A DNA stretch of 64,000 bases from Haloarcula halobia (GTDB taxonomy: Archaea; Halobacteriota; Halobacteria; Halobacteriales; Haloarculaceae), in contig NZ_CP119787.1 in the NCBI RefSeq assembly GCF_029338255.1, positions 1,426,001-1,490,000 of the forward strand. Direction: 5' to 3'. The first letter of the stretch is position 1, and every line of letters starts with the position of its first letter. This document shows, in pieces, positions 9,535-17,288 of the stretch. A program made the translations under genes and the position numbers. Under the pieces are notes generated by a model. The model had not been told where the DNA came from. It made no database searches and saw only the letters and a program-made list of their open reading frames with translations.

Positions 9535-9684
9535 TTACGCGAGGGGGAACTGATTTACCTTCATTTCGAGAACCTCGTTGCAATCTTCACACCGATATCC
9601 GGCTGAGGAGCGAGAATCCGGACTGTCTACCGGCTGTTGAAATTCAACGCCACAGAAAGGACAATAGCTAATCTGTCTCTCCAT
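9535..9684 (-). CDS. Small zinc-ribbon protein (49 residues)
   Basis: The reading starts MERQISYCPFCGVEFQQP and contains two CxxC knuckles: CPFC near residues 8-11 and CEDC near 36-39, spaced as in a rubredoxin-like zinc ribbon. It ends MKVNQFPLA. Haloarchaea encode many such single-ribbon microproteins, most without known function. The frame is open another 21 codons upstream, but the ATG at 9684 puts the first knuckle near the N-terminus, as is usual. It lies at the start of a decayed region, so it may be a survivor of transferred DNA. Confidence 0.6.
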   Translation of the reverse strand: MERQISYCPFCGVEFQQPVDSPDSRSSAGYRCEDCNEVLEMKVNQFPLA

Positions 9685-9869
9685 GAGATGACAACGGCGG
9701 GAACCCGTAAAGTGTTGTTCATTTGAGAATCGAGTCGGAATTGTCATACGTTGTACTGACCGGTCGCCGGTACTCTCCGATCGCTCGTCTGAATCTGGTG
9801 CATCCGCGACCGCTGTCTTCCAGGGCGCTATCGGCCGCTCTATTCCCCGTCGGCATCACTGTGACCGAT

Positions 9870-10123
9870 TCACGTGTCGTTATCTTGCCCGTCGCGATAG
9901 CCACTCGTCCCTGCCTCTGCCGTCGATTTAACAATCTTGACGGAATCGACGAGGACGCTCACCAGAAGGAGTGCCCCACCGACGAGGATCAGGGCGCTTG
10001 AAAGTGCGACCCTTCCGGGAGAGAGCGAGAGAGTAACTGGAGTGACCACACCGAGAAGGAACAGGCCAGGCCAATCCAGAACGCTCCATTACGCTGAGAG
10101 AGGGCTGTAAGCGGTTCCGGCAT
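9870..10123 (-). pseudogene. Two-helix membrane microprotein broken by a 5-bp tandem duplication
   Basis: On the reverse strand an ATG at 10123 gives MPEPLTALSQRNGAFWIGL, then the frame degenerates. From there a neighbouring frame is strongly hydrophobic: LFLLGVVTPVTLSLSPGR and ALILVGGALLLVSVLVDSV, ending at a TGA at 9870-9872. At the junction, plus-strand bases 10063-10072 read AGGCC twice in tandem. Removing one copy restores a single open frame of about 83 residues with two membrane helices. The total length is not a multiple of three, as expected for this lesion. The family is unknown to me. Confidence 0.6.
10063..10072. repeat. AGGCC tandem duplication causing the frameshift
   Basis: Two perfect adjacent copies of AGGCC. 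Deleting one copy joins the two frames of the membrane microprotein gene, so this is the likely inactivating mutation. Confidence 0.6.
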
Positions 10124-10175
10124 AATCCTTTGCAGGTTGATATCTATTACGTCCCTTTCTGTTGAGAGACTTGCG

Positions 10176-10182
10176 CGCTGTA
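10176..10182. repeat. Target site duplication, left copy (CGCTGTA)
   Basis: Seven-base direct repeat CGCTGTA directly outside the left inverted repeat of the insertion sequence. An identical copy lies at 11252-11258. Confidence 0.85.
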
Positions 10183-10197
10183 GAGGGTGTCATAGAA
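10183..10197 (+). repeat. Terminal inverted repeat, left
   Basis: GAGGGTGTCATAGAA, perfect 15-base inverted match to 11237-11251. Confidence 0.9.
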
Positions 10198-10203
10198 GAG
10201 TTC

Positions 10204-11196
10204 TCACACCGTGATCACGGTACTTCCTGGATTATCTCCGCGTTCGTAGTTGGTGATTGCGACGACGAGACGAAGACACAACGCGAGAAACACCTGTGCT
10301 CGCGCGTGGACACGGCCTCGGGCGTGCGTTCGCCCGAGGCCGCAGTCCTTCACTGATTCGTTAGTTCGCTCGACTCCTGTGCGGCGATTGTACGTCTCGT
10401 CTAGCGTCGATTGCTTCAGCCGTACATCCTCGCTGTGTTCGGTGATGCGGTCTTCGACTCTGTACTCGATATCTTTCGGCTCGTCGGTGTTTCGCGCGTT
10501 GTACGGGGCGACTGGCACGACCCCTGCGGCCAGCAGGCGGTCGTGCCAGTCGAGTGTGTCGTAGGCACTGTCACCGACCATCCACATCGGCTTGGCGACG
10601 GCGAGCGCGTCACACGTGACGCGCATCGCCGTCTCCTCTGGTGCTTGCTTACTCTCGGTGAACTCTGCTGCAATTGGGATCTTTGCCCCGGTCGAAACGA
10701 TCGTGCAGCCGTATCCGTGGTAGTACTCTTCGGCGGTTGGATCGTAGCACTTCGACGCGTCTTGATCGGCTGGCAACGCCCTGATATCCGTTGAATCGAT
10801 GCAGTAGGTCAAGTCGAGCAGGCCGCGGCGGGCGGCCTGCTCGACGAGGTTGTCGAAGACATCGTCAACAACGTGTTCGAGGTCGGTGAGAAAGCGATCG
10901 ACCGCGTCTCTCGACGGCGGTCGATCGAAGCCACAGCTCAACCAGACAACCGTGTTCCGAAGCTCTCGTTCAACGGGACGGATGCCGTAGATATCGTGGT
11001 AGTAACAATGGAGGAACCCACGCATCATCTCTGGTGGTTCGTGCTCTCGTGTTCGCCCCGTCTGCGCCGGGGCGAACACGTCGAACTCTTCGAGAAACTC
11101 GAAGGAGAGATGCTCAAACAGCGCTAACGTCTCGGTCTCCGCGACATTGAAAAACGTCTCTACCGAAGGATCATCTTGCAGGGTCGCTGAGGCCAT
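10204..11196 (-). CDS. IS5-family (ISH11-type) DDE transposase
   Basis: 330 residues, filling the insertion sequence. The DDE triad is recognisable: Asp in CIDSTDIRAL near residue 155, Asp in WMVGDSAYDT near 210, and Glu in RRTGVERTNESVKDCGL near 283, with the YREK-like spacing of IS5/IS4-type enzymes. The N-terminal third is the helical DNA-binding part. No frameshift or internal stop is seen, so the enzyme is probably functional. The start is 41 bases inside the right inverted repeat. Confidence 0.92.
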   Translation of the reverse strand: MASATLQDDPSVETFFNVAETETLALFEHLSFEFLEEFDVFAPAQTGRTREHEPPEMMRGFLHCYYHDIYGIRPVERELRNTVVWLSCGFDRPPSRDAVDRFLTDLEHVVDDVFDNLVEQAARRGLLDLTYCIDSTDIRALPADQDASKCYDPTAEEYYHGYGCTIVSTGAKIPIAAEFTESKQAPEETAMRVTCDALAVAKPMWMVGDSAYDTLDWHDRLLAAGVVPVAPYNARNTDEPKDIEYRVEDRITEHSEDVRLKQSTLDETYNRRTGVERTNESVKDCGLGRTHARGRVHARAQVFLALCLRLVVAITNYERGDNPGSTVITV

Positions 11197-11236
11197 ACCA
11201 TCTCAGCATTCACCCTGCTCTTTGGTGTGGTAATCG

Positions 11237-11251
11237 TTCTATGACACCCTC
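11237..11251 (-). repeat. Terminal inverted repeat, right
   Basis: TTCTATGACACCCTC, the exact complement of the left repeat. Confidence 0.9.
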
Positions 11252-11258
11252 CGCTGTA
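11252..11258. repeat. Target site duplication, right copy (CGCTGTA)
   Basis: Seven-base direct repeat identical to 10176-10182. Joining the flanks at one copy does not restore any reading frame I can see, so the element landed in noncoding DNA. Confidence 0.85.
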
Positions 11259-11445
11259 TGCAACAGCGCCTCCGAACGCCCCTCAGTGCCTGTCAACAGC
11301 AACGTGCGAGGTATCGAGAACGTATGCGACACGAGACGTCCGTTCTTCCCCTCGTCCAGGGATCCCACACGAACCCTGTGTAGCGACCGACGGGGCGTGG
11401 TCACCACCAGTTCCAATTTTAATTTTGCGTGATGAACACGAAGTG

Positions 11446-11697
11446 ATGCCCTCCAGACGCACCGTGCTGGGAGTCGGTGCAGTGGCCAGCTTCTCTCTGG
11501 GAACGCTGTTTACGGTTCGCAGCGGCCCGATTCGGACCCACGACCCGCCGTCGGATTCGTGGCCACAGTATCGCTGCGACGCTTCCGATACTGCTCGCAC
11601 CGACCTGCCAGTCCCGGGTGAACCGACGGTCGCGTGGTCGCGGCGCGCGGTCGGGCCCGTCTTCCCGTCGCCCGTGGTCGGGAACCCCCACCGATAG
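11446..11697 (+). pseudogene. Truncated Tat-exported beta-propeller (PQQ-like repeat) protein
   Basis: The reading MPSRRTVLGVGAVASFSLG is a twin-arginine signal (S-R-R-T-V-L followed by a hydrophobic stretch). It is followed by DSWPQYRCDASDTART and GPVFPSPVVGN, which resemble the first blade of PQQ/BamB-like beta-propeller proteins of haloarchaea (typically WPQ-R-D--NTG and GPV-SSPVV). The frame ends after 83 codons, whereas such proteins are usually 350-450 residues; no further blades are found before the P450 gene. It is therefore a 5' fragment. Its AT-rich upstream (TTTTAATTTTGCG) still looks like a promoter. Confidence 0.6.
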
Positions 11698-11820
11698 GTC
11701 GGCAAGCTCACTGCTCACCACCGTCACCCGTGAATTAGAGGCGCTAACTTCACCAGGGTGCTTCCATGACTCGCTCTACCGGGAAAATGACTATTAGCAA
11801 TTATTCACACACGATTACAT

Positions 11821-13197
11821 ATGACGGGTGGCGACACCGGCTCGGGCTCGAACGGTGAGACCGACAAGCTTCCGCCGGGCCCGGATGGGCTCCCGGTGCT
11901 GGGAAACGCCCATCAGTACGTCAGGCAGCCAGTGGGGTTTTTCGACGAGCTCGCTGAGTACGGTGATGTCGTCCGCTGTGAATTTCCGCGCATCGACGCC
12001 GTCGCTGTCTTCCACCCCGAGCACGTCGGCGAGGTATTACTGGGACAGGGTACCTACGAACGGTGGAATTTCGACGAGCTGAAAGAACTCCTCGACTACG
12101 AGATCGCTCCGCGAGGTCTCACGTTCACCCGTGGTGAGGAATGGAAACGACAGCGCCACTTCCTCCAGCCGATGTTCGGGCTGAACCGGTTGCGAGGGTT
12201 CAGTTCGGCCATGGTTGCTGCCACGGAACAACTCATCGAGGAGTGGGACGACGGCGAAGCGATCGTCATCAACGAGGATTTCTCGGAGTTGACGCTGTCG
12301 ATACTCACGAATTCGCTGTTCGATTTCGACCTCGGCGAGCACCGGCGAGTGATCACCGAGGCCGCCGACGAGCTACAGACCATGGCCGATATGAGTGGCC
12401 TCAGTGCCGTCGAACTGCTCTTGCCGTCGTGGGTGCCGACCCACAGGAACCGACGGTACGAGCAGGCGATGGCTGCGTTCGACGAAACGGTCGATACGCT
12501 CATCGAAGAGCGGCGAGCGAACCCCGGCCAGTACGACGACTTCCTGACGATGATGCTCGAAACGGAAGACGACAACGAGTATACGATGACCGACGCGGAG
12601 ATTCACGACCACTTGATCACGTTCCTCGTCGCTGGGCACGAGACGACAGCGATGGCGCTGACGTTCACGTGGCTGTTGCTGGCGACCCATCCCGACGAGC
12701 GGGACCGATTAACGCAGGAGGCCACGACTGTGCTTGACGGCCCACCCACGGCAGAAGATCTCGCCGACCTCACCGTTACCGAGCACGTCGTCAAGGAGGC
12801 GATGCGGCTCTATCCGCCAGCGGGGATGCTCTTCCGCGAGGCTGTCGAGGAGACAACGCTCGGCGGGTACCACATTCCGGCAGGAACGAAACTTCTACTG
12901 CCACAGTTCACTGTCCACACGGACGACCGGTGGTTCGACGCGCCCGAGCAGTTCCGACCCGAGCGGTTTACCGATGCTCGGAGCGACAGACGGCCGGACT
13001 TCGCGTACTTCCCCTTTGGCGGTGGTCCCCACCAGTGTATCGGGATGCACTTTGCGATGATGGAGTTGAAACATATCGTCCCGATGCTCGCCCGAACTGT
13101 GGAATTCGAGCTGTTGAGTTCACCTCGCCCCGAGATAAACATGGAGTCGACGTTGCAGCCTTCCGAGGATGTTCGGATGCGGGTTCACAAACAGTGA
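11821..13197 (+). CDS. Cytochrome P450
   Basis: 458 residues, full length. Haem-binding loop FPFGGGPHQCIGMHFA with the ligand Cys406; I-helix oxygen-activation motif AGHETTA at 271-277; K-helix ExxR as E326-R329 in KEAMRLYP; PERF-type segment in FRPERFTD. The N-terminus begins with PPGPDGLPVLGN and no membrane anchor, so a soluble cytoplasmic monooxygenase is expected. The closest families I recall are the haloarchaeal CYP174-like and bacterial CYP102-haem-domain-like P450s. The substrate is unknown, and no ferredoxin or reductase gene is next to it. It is the only clearly intact metabolic gene in a decayed stretch, and its base composition is lower in GC than the trp region, consistent with transfer. 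Confidence 0.93.
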   Translation: MTGGDTGSGSNGETDKLPPGPDGLPVLGNAHQYVRQPVGFFDELAEYGDVVRCEFPRIDAVAVFHPEHVGEVLLGQGTYERWNFDELKELLDYEIAPRGLTFTRGEEWKRQRHFLQPMFGLNRLRGFSSAMVAATEQLIEEWDDGEAIVINEDFSELTLSILTNSLFDFDLGEHRRVITEAADELQTMADMSGLSAVELLLPSWVPTHRNRRYEQAMAAFDETVDTLIEERRANPGQYDDFLTMMLETEDDNEYTMTDAEIHDHLITFLVAGHETTAMALTFTWLLLATHPDERDRLTQEATTVLDGPPTAEDLADLTVTEHVVKEAMRLYPPAGMLFREAVEETTLGGYHIPAGTKLLLPQFTVHTDDRWFDAPEQFRPERFTDARSDRRPDFAYFPFGGGPHQCIGMHFAMMELKHIVPMLARTVEFELLSSPRPEINMESTLQPSEDVRMRVHKQ

Positions 13198-14141
13198 CTC
13201 ACCGTGGCGAGTTCACGACGAAGAATCCCGGGTCTGAACCATCAGCGGGGGCTGCCACCTAGGTCATCGTGTGCAAGACACGCGCGCTGTACGCACCAGT
13301 GTCTTTTCGACTACTCAATCCCTGTCGGTAACGACGTGACCGATGTCGAGGGCGAGGGCAGCGTCGTGGCTCTATCGGTTCAGAATTACATGGCGGACTC
13401 AGCGGTTCGCTAGCTGCGCGTCGCGATCGTCCGTACGACCTGTATCTGCCCCCCGATCCTGCGCAGAGTAGTATCGTCACGGCTTCCAACGTGGTCACGC
13501 CCGGGAAAACGGTACCGAGAGGCGCGATCAATCGCCCGAGGGTCGACGTTTCGGGGATCTGGCCGACACCGCTCCACAAAATCACCACCACTGAAGCCAC
13601 GGCACCTGCCCCAGCGCCGCTGTATAGAAGGCGCCTTGGCCATGTTCCGGACTACCTCCACCGTGTATGCACAGCTAACAGTCCACAACTTCCGGGACTG
13701 GGGAGTCCGAAAGCCAGCCGCATCGCAAAAAGCGAGACCAGCCAGGCTTGTCCCGCCGGGGCCAAGTTGGGAGTACGTTCTACTTGCGACAAGAGTCGCC
13801 AGTACTGAACAGAGCGATGCTCCAACGGTGCCAGTAGCTGACTGGCGAGGAGTCGGCACCCGCCGCATTCCGATAGTTCGCCAACCCGGGGATTGTCAGA
13901 TTTCTGGACGGAGAGACAACCGCTAGGTCCGCCAGCTGACGTACTTCGTCGTATACCGGGGCTCCCGAACAAGCCACTTCCGCTCGTCGTTACCGGTGCG
14001 GTTTCACTGGATTCGCGCCCTCTCTGCAGCACGCCTGCTGCAACCGCTCACCGATGGCGGGTATCGACAGAGCCGGAGTATGGGGCCCGACTCACCCCGA
14101 AGCGACGGTGGGACAGCACGCCCCGCCACACGCCAGGAGAC
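13198..14141. other. Degenerate intergenic stretch with membrane-protein-like debris
   Basis: No intact gene in 944 bases. On the reverse strand, short hydrophobic runs occur in different frames: WLVSLFAMRLAFGLP around 13,720, and VASVVVILWSGVGQ plus PLGTVFPGVTTLEAVTILL between about 13,600 and 13,450. Together they would make a three- or four-helix membrane protein if several frameshifts were repaired. I cannot name the family. The remainder shows no structure I can interpret. Confidence 0.35.
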
Positions 14142-15419
14142 TCACTCGGCCGCCGAGAGCCGTTCAATCGCTTCCACGAGCACGTCCACACCGATGTCCA
14201 GCGTCCGCTCGTCGACGTCGAAGGTCGGCGTGTGGTGGCCGCCGGGGTGGTCGGTCCCGAGGCCGACGAAGGTGGCCGTCCCGCCGTGGCGCTGGACGCG
14301 ATCCATGAGGTACGTCGCGTCCTCGCTGCCGCCCAGCGCGGCCTCGTGGCGGCGGCTGTCGACCCCGGCGACGGTCCCGGCGGCCTCGTAGACCACGTCG
14401 GCCAGGGTGTCGTCGCTCTCTGCGCTCGGCGCCTCGGCGGTGGTCTCGACTCGGCCCGAGCAGTCGTGCATCGCGGCGGCGTGTTCGACCACCGAATCCG
14501 CTCGCTCGCTCATGTACTCTTTCAGTGCAGTGGTCTCGCCGCGGACCTCTCCCTCGATGCGGGCCTGTTCCGGGACGATGTTGGTCGCCGTCCCGCCCTC
14601 GACGACGCCGGCGTTGACCCGCGTCGCGCCGTCCTCGTGGCGGCGGATGGCGTGGAGGTTCTGGACGGCCGTCGCGAGTGCCTGGACGGCGTCCCGGCCG
14701 GCGGCCGGGTGGCCCCCGGCGTGGGCGGACTCGCCCTCGAAGGTGGCGACGAACTGCCGGACGGCGAGGAACCCACCGACGCCCGCCACCACCTCGCCGG
14801 TGGGGTGGTCGAGCCCGACGTGGATGGCCAGCAGGTGGTCCACGTCGTCGAGGTGACCGCTCTCGGCGACGGGCTTGCCGCCGCCGATGACCTCCTCGGC
14901 CGGTTGGAAGAGCACCTTCAGTGTCCCCGCGAACTCGCTCTCGGCGACGGCCTCGAGCACGCCGAGACCGATAGTCGTGTGCGCGTCGTGCCCGCAGGCG
15001 TGCATGTACCCCTCGTTCTCGGAGCGGAACCCGCCCTCGGTTGGTTCGTGGTGGGCCTCGTCGCTCTCGCGAATCGGCAGCGCGTCGATGTCGACACGGA
15101 GGGCGACGGTCGGGCCGGGGCCCCGTTCGAACACCGCCAGCGCGCCCGTGAACCCGCCCGCGACCCGTTCGAGGACGTCCTCGCGCGCGCCGGCCTCGCG
15201 TGCTCGTTCGAGCCAGCCCTCGAGTTCCTCGTCGTCGGGGACGGCCATCCGCGCCTCGGCGTCGAGTATCTCCGGCCCCACGAGCAGGTCGTCCACGCCG
15301 ATACGGTCCAGTTCGTCGACGATGCGACTGGTGGTGTAGTACTCGCGCCACGCCGGTTCCGGATGCCGGTGGAGAGTGCGTCGGAGCGAAACGAGTCGCT
15401 CGCGTCGGGCGTCGTCCAT
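14142..15419 (-). CDS. M20-family amidohydrolase (AbgA/carboxypeptidase-like)
   Basis: 425 residues of the zinc-dependent peptidase M20D family, which removes an acyl or aryl group from amino-acid amides. Metal ligands are visible: LRVDIDALP, HACGHDAHTT, the acid pair in FQPAEEV, AIHVGLD, and the late His in the GHHTPTFDVDE region. The dimerisation domain lies in the middle, around FEGESAHAGGHPAAGRDA. The N-terminal RRTLHRHPEPAWREYYT and the length above the hippurate-hydrolase average of about 390 recall the p-aminobenzoyl-glutamate hydrolase subunit AbgA, but the substrate is not proven. It lies 25 bases upstream of the uS10-like gene on the same strand and is probably cotranscribed with it. 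Confidence 0.87.
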   Translation of the reverse strand: MDDARRERLVSLRRTLHRHPEPAWREYYTTSRIVDELDRIGVDDLLVGPEILDAEARMAVPDDEELEGWLERAREAGAREDVLERVAGGFTGALAVFERGPGPTVALRVDIDALPIRESDEAHHEPTEGGFRSENEGYMHACGHDAHTTIGLGVLEAVAESEFAGTLKVLFQPAEEVIGGGKPVAESGHLDDVDHLLAIHVGLDHPTGEVVAGVGGFLAVRQFVATFEGESAHAGGHPAAGRDAVQALATAVQNLHAIRRHEDGATRVNAGVVEGGTATNIVPEQARIEGEVRGETTALKEYMSERADSVVEHAAAMHDCSGRVETTAEAPSAESDDTLADVVYEAAGTVAGVDSRRHEAALGGSEDATYLMDRVQRHGGTATFVGLGTDHPGGHHTPTFDVDERTLDIGVDVLVEAIERLSAAE

Positions 15420-15444
15420 ACCCCCCGTGACGGGCCGGACGGAC

Positions 15445-15774
15445 TTATGACCCGCTGCCGACCTGCCGGCGCTGTTCGACGTCGACTTCCACGTGGACCC
15501 CCGCCGGGAACGACCGCTCGGTGACGTCCCGGGCGAACTCCTCGTACCCGACGATGTCGATGGTCCGCTCGTAGACGGTGTAGTTCCAGGCGTCGAAGCG
15601 GGCGCCTGGGCCGAGGGTCTTCGACTGTGGCACCCGCAGGTCCCGTGGCGGCTTGGGGTGCGGTCCCTTCAGCTCGACGCCCTTGCGTTCGGCCGATTCC
15701 TTGATGTCCGAGACGACGTCGTCGAGGCGATATCGGTTCCCGCTGGTGAGCGTCAGGGTCGTGACGAAGGGCAT
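15445..15774 (-). CDS. uS10-like protein (ribosomal protein S10 paralogue)
   Basis: 109 residues starting MPFVTTLTLTSGNRYRLDDV. The middle RKGVELKGPHPKPPRDLRVPQ corresponds to the loop and strand pattern of ribosomal uS10 (GPIPLPT in canonical S10), followed by the ARFDAWNYTVYERTIDIVG strand seen in S10 as the RTH-RLI-- region. Haloarchaea have the true rpsJ next to the elongation factor EF-1A gene; this copy is isolated, so I read it as the paralogue annotated in haloarchaea as a uS10/mL48-family protein. Whether it binds the ribosome is not known. It lies downstream of the amidohydrolase gene. Confidence 0.78.
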   Translation of the reverse strand: MPFVTTLTLTSGNRYRLDDVVSDIKESAERKGVELKGPHPKPPRDLRVPQSKTLGPGARFDAWNYTVYERTIDIVGYEEFARDVTERSFPAGVHVEVDVEQRRQVGSGS

Positions 15775-15970
15775 CTCTGTGGGATGCAGGCCGGCCGGGG
15801 GCAAAAGGGCATCTCTTTGGGCCCGGTCACGCATCCGGTGGCCCACCACACGCCGTGTGGTGGGTTCCGGACCGGCATTCCCGCGTGGCGCTCGCCGACG
15901 TGCGGCCCGTAGCACGGTTTCGCTGCCGTCTCCGATATTCTCTTAAGTACCGATGTACTACCTGTCGGTA

Positions 15971-16405
15971 ATGATAGAGGCCACGAGCGCGGGAGCCATC
16001 CTCTTTCGCGATACGCGTGGCCGGCGTGAGTACCTGTTGCTCAAGAGTCGCCCCGGGGACTGGGAGTTCCCGAAAGGTGGCGTCGAGGGCGACGAGGAGC
16101 TCCAGCAGACGGCCATCCGCGAAGTGAAAGAGGAGGCCGGAATCGGCGATTTCCGGCTCTTGGACGGTTTCCGCAAAGACTACGACTACGTCTTCGAGGC
16201 GAACGGCAACACCATCCACAAGACGGTGCACCTGTTCGTCGCGAAGTCGTTCGAGGCATCGGCAGAGCTCTCCACGGAGCACCGCGACCTGCAGTGGCGC
16301 GACTACGAACAGGCGGTCAACACCGTCACGCAGGACGGCCCGCGCGAGATACTGAAAGAGGCCCACGAGTTCCTCGACGAGAAGCTGGAGAACGGCGAGG
16401 CGTGA
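15971..16405 (+). CDS. Nudix hydrolase, diadenosine tetraphosphatase-like
   Basis: 144 residues from MIEATSAGAILFRD. The Nudix box is clear: GGVEGDEELQQTAIREVKEE, then AGI, with the metal-binding REVKEEAG core. WEFPKGG just before it is typical of bis(5'-nucleosyl)-tetraphosphatases (Ap4A hydrolases), which clear alarmone-like dinucleotides. An ATG 18 bases upstream (15953) is also in frame, but the chosen start matches the first strand of the fold. It is divergent from the uS10-like gene. Confidence 0.88.
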   Translation: MIEATSAGAILFRDTRGRREYLLLKSRPGDWEFPKGGVEGDEELQQTAIREVKEEAGIGDFRLLDGFRKDYDYVFEANGNTIHKTVHLFVAKSFEASAELSTEHRDLQWRDYEQAVNTVTQDGPREILKEAHEFLDEKLENGEA

Positions 16406-16508
16406 GCCCTCGCGGACCGTCGCTCGCCGGCCCGCCTAGCGACAGCCCTCGCGAGCCGGTGGGCCGCCGACCGCGAGAGAGCGGCGCCCCGGGGTAAATT
16501 TCCCGTGG

Positions 16509-16519
16509 ATTTATATATG
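16509..16519 (+). promoter_or_regulatory. TATA element of the DUF4013 gene
   Basis: ATTTATATATG, a strong haloarchaeal TATA box about 35 bases before the ATG at 16551, in an otherwise GC-rich spacer. Confidence 0.6.
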
Positions 16520-16550
16520 GTTCCTGAGATGTCCGCCTGAAGGTCCCACA

Positions 16551-17243
16551 ATGTTAGAAGACGGACTCTCCTACCCGATGCAGGGCGACAGTTGGATTGG
16601 GCGGCTGTTGATCGGCGGTCTCCTGATCTTCCTGTCGGTCCTCGTCGTACCGGCGTTCGCGTTCTACGGCTACCTCCTGCGGGTCCTTGAGTCGACCATC
16701 GAGGGCGACGCCGAGCCCCCCGACTGGGGCGACTGGGGCGGTCTCATCGTGGACGGACTGAAGGTGACGGTGGTCGGCATCGCCTACGCGCTGGTGCCGA
16801 CCATCGTCATCGTCGGCCTCGGCGCGGGACTCATCGGCCTGGGCTCTGCGGCCGGCGACCAGGGCGGCGGCTTCCTGGCCGGGTTCGGCATCGCGACCAT
16901 CCTCCTGATGATTCCGGTGCTGTTCCTGGTCTACTACGTCGTTCCGGCCGCGCTCTCGAACATGGCCGTCGAAGGCCGCCTCGGCGCTGCCTTCGACGTC
17001 GGCATGCTCAAGCGCGTCGTGCTTTCAACCGACTACTTCGTCGCCGTGCTGATGCCGATCGTCGTCGGCGTCGTCGTCAACGTCGTCGCACAGGTGCTCG
17101 TGCTCACCATCGTCGGTGGCCTGCTGGTCCCGTTCGTCATGTTCTACGGCCAGGTCGCCGTCTTCCGGATGTTCGGGCTCGCGTTCGCAAAGCAGGTCAA
17201 CGCAGGCGGCGGGCAGCCCTCGGGCGTCGCGACGACGGTCTGA
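16551..17243 (+). CDS. DUF4013 integral membrane protein
   Basis: 230 residues with about five or six hydrophobic helices. It begins LEDGLSYPMQGDSWIGRLLIG, a start I recall for archaeal DUF4013 proteins, followed by FYGYLLRVLEST and a conserved acidic-aromatic stretch EPPDWGDWGGLIVDGLK. The function is unknown; the helical pattern suits a membrane scaffold or small transporter. It has its own TATA promoter, and the next gene starts 45 bases downstream with a separate TTTTTATCC element. Confidence 0.82.
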   Translation: MLEDGLSYPMQGDSWIGRLLIGGLLIFLSVLVVPAFAFYGYLLRVLESTIEGDAEPPDWGDWGGLIVDGLKVTVVGIAYALVPTIVIVGLGAGLIGLGSAAGDQGGGFLAGFGIATILLMIPVLFLVYYVVPAALSNMAVEGRLGAAFDVGMLKRVVLSTDYFVAVLMPIVVGVVVNVVAQVLVLTIVGGLLVPFVMFYGQVAVFRMFGLAFAKQVNAGGGQPSGVATTV

Positions 17244-17288
17244 GACGCCCTCCCCGACAGTTTTTATCCGGCCACGCCAACGAGCGGT

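Larger units (their letters stand above)
10183..11251 (-). mobile_element. ISH11-like insertion sequence (IS5 family), complete
   Basis: 1,069 bp bounded by perfect 15-bp terminal inverted repeats: GAGGGTGTCATAGAA at 10183-10197 and its complement at 11237-11251. Inner bases CACACC/GGTGTG extend the similarity after a variable stretch. It is flanked by identical 7-bp direct repeats CGCTGTA. One intact transposase gene fills it on the reverse strand. Length, repeat length and 7-bp duplication agree with what I remember of ISH11 from Halobacterium; a sequence comparison would settle the name. Intact ends, perfect duplication and an open transposase indicate recent, possibly still active insertion. 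Confidence 0.9.

Noticed and set aside
11210-11416. Reverse-strand frames with YVLDTSHVA, like the start of a PIN toxin
   Set aside because: Only about ten residues match, the frame lacks a start and the remaining catalytic acids, and no antitoxin is adjacent.
13893-15524. A 543-codon forward open frame
   Set aside because: Antisense of the M20 amidohydrolase gene; all family motifs are on the reverse strand.
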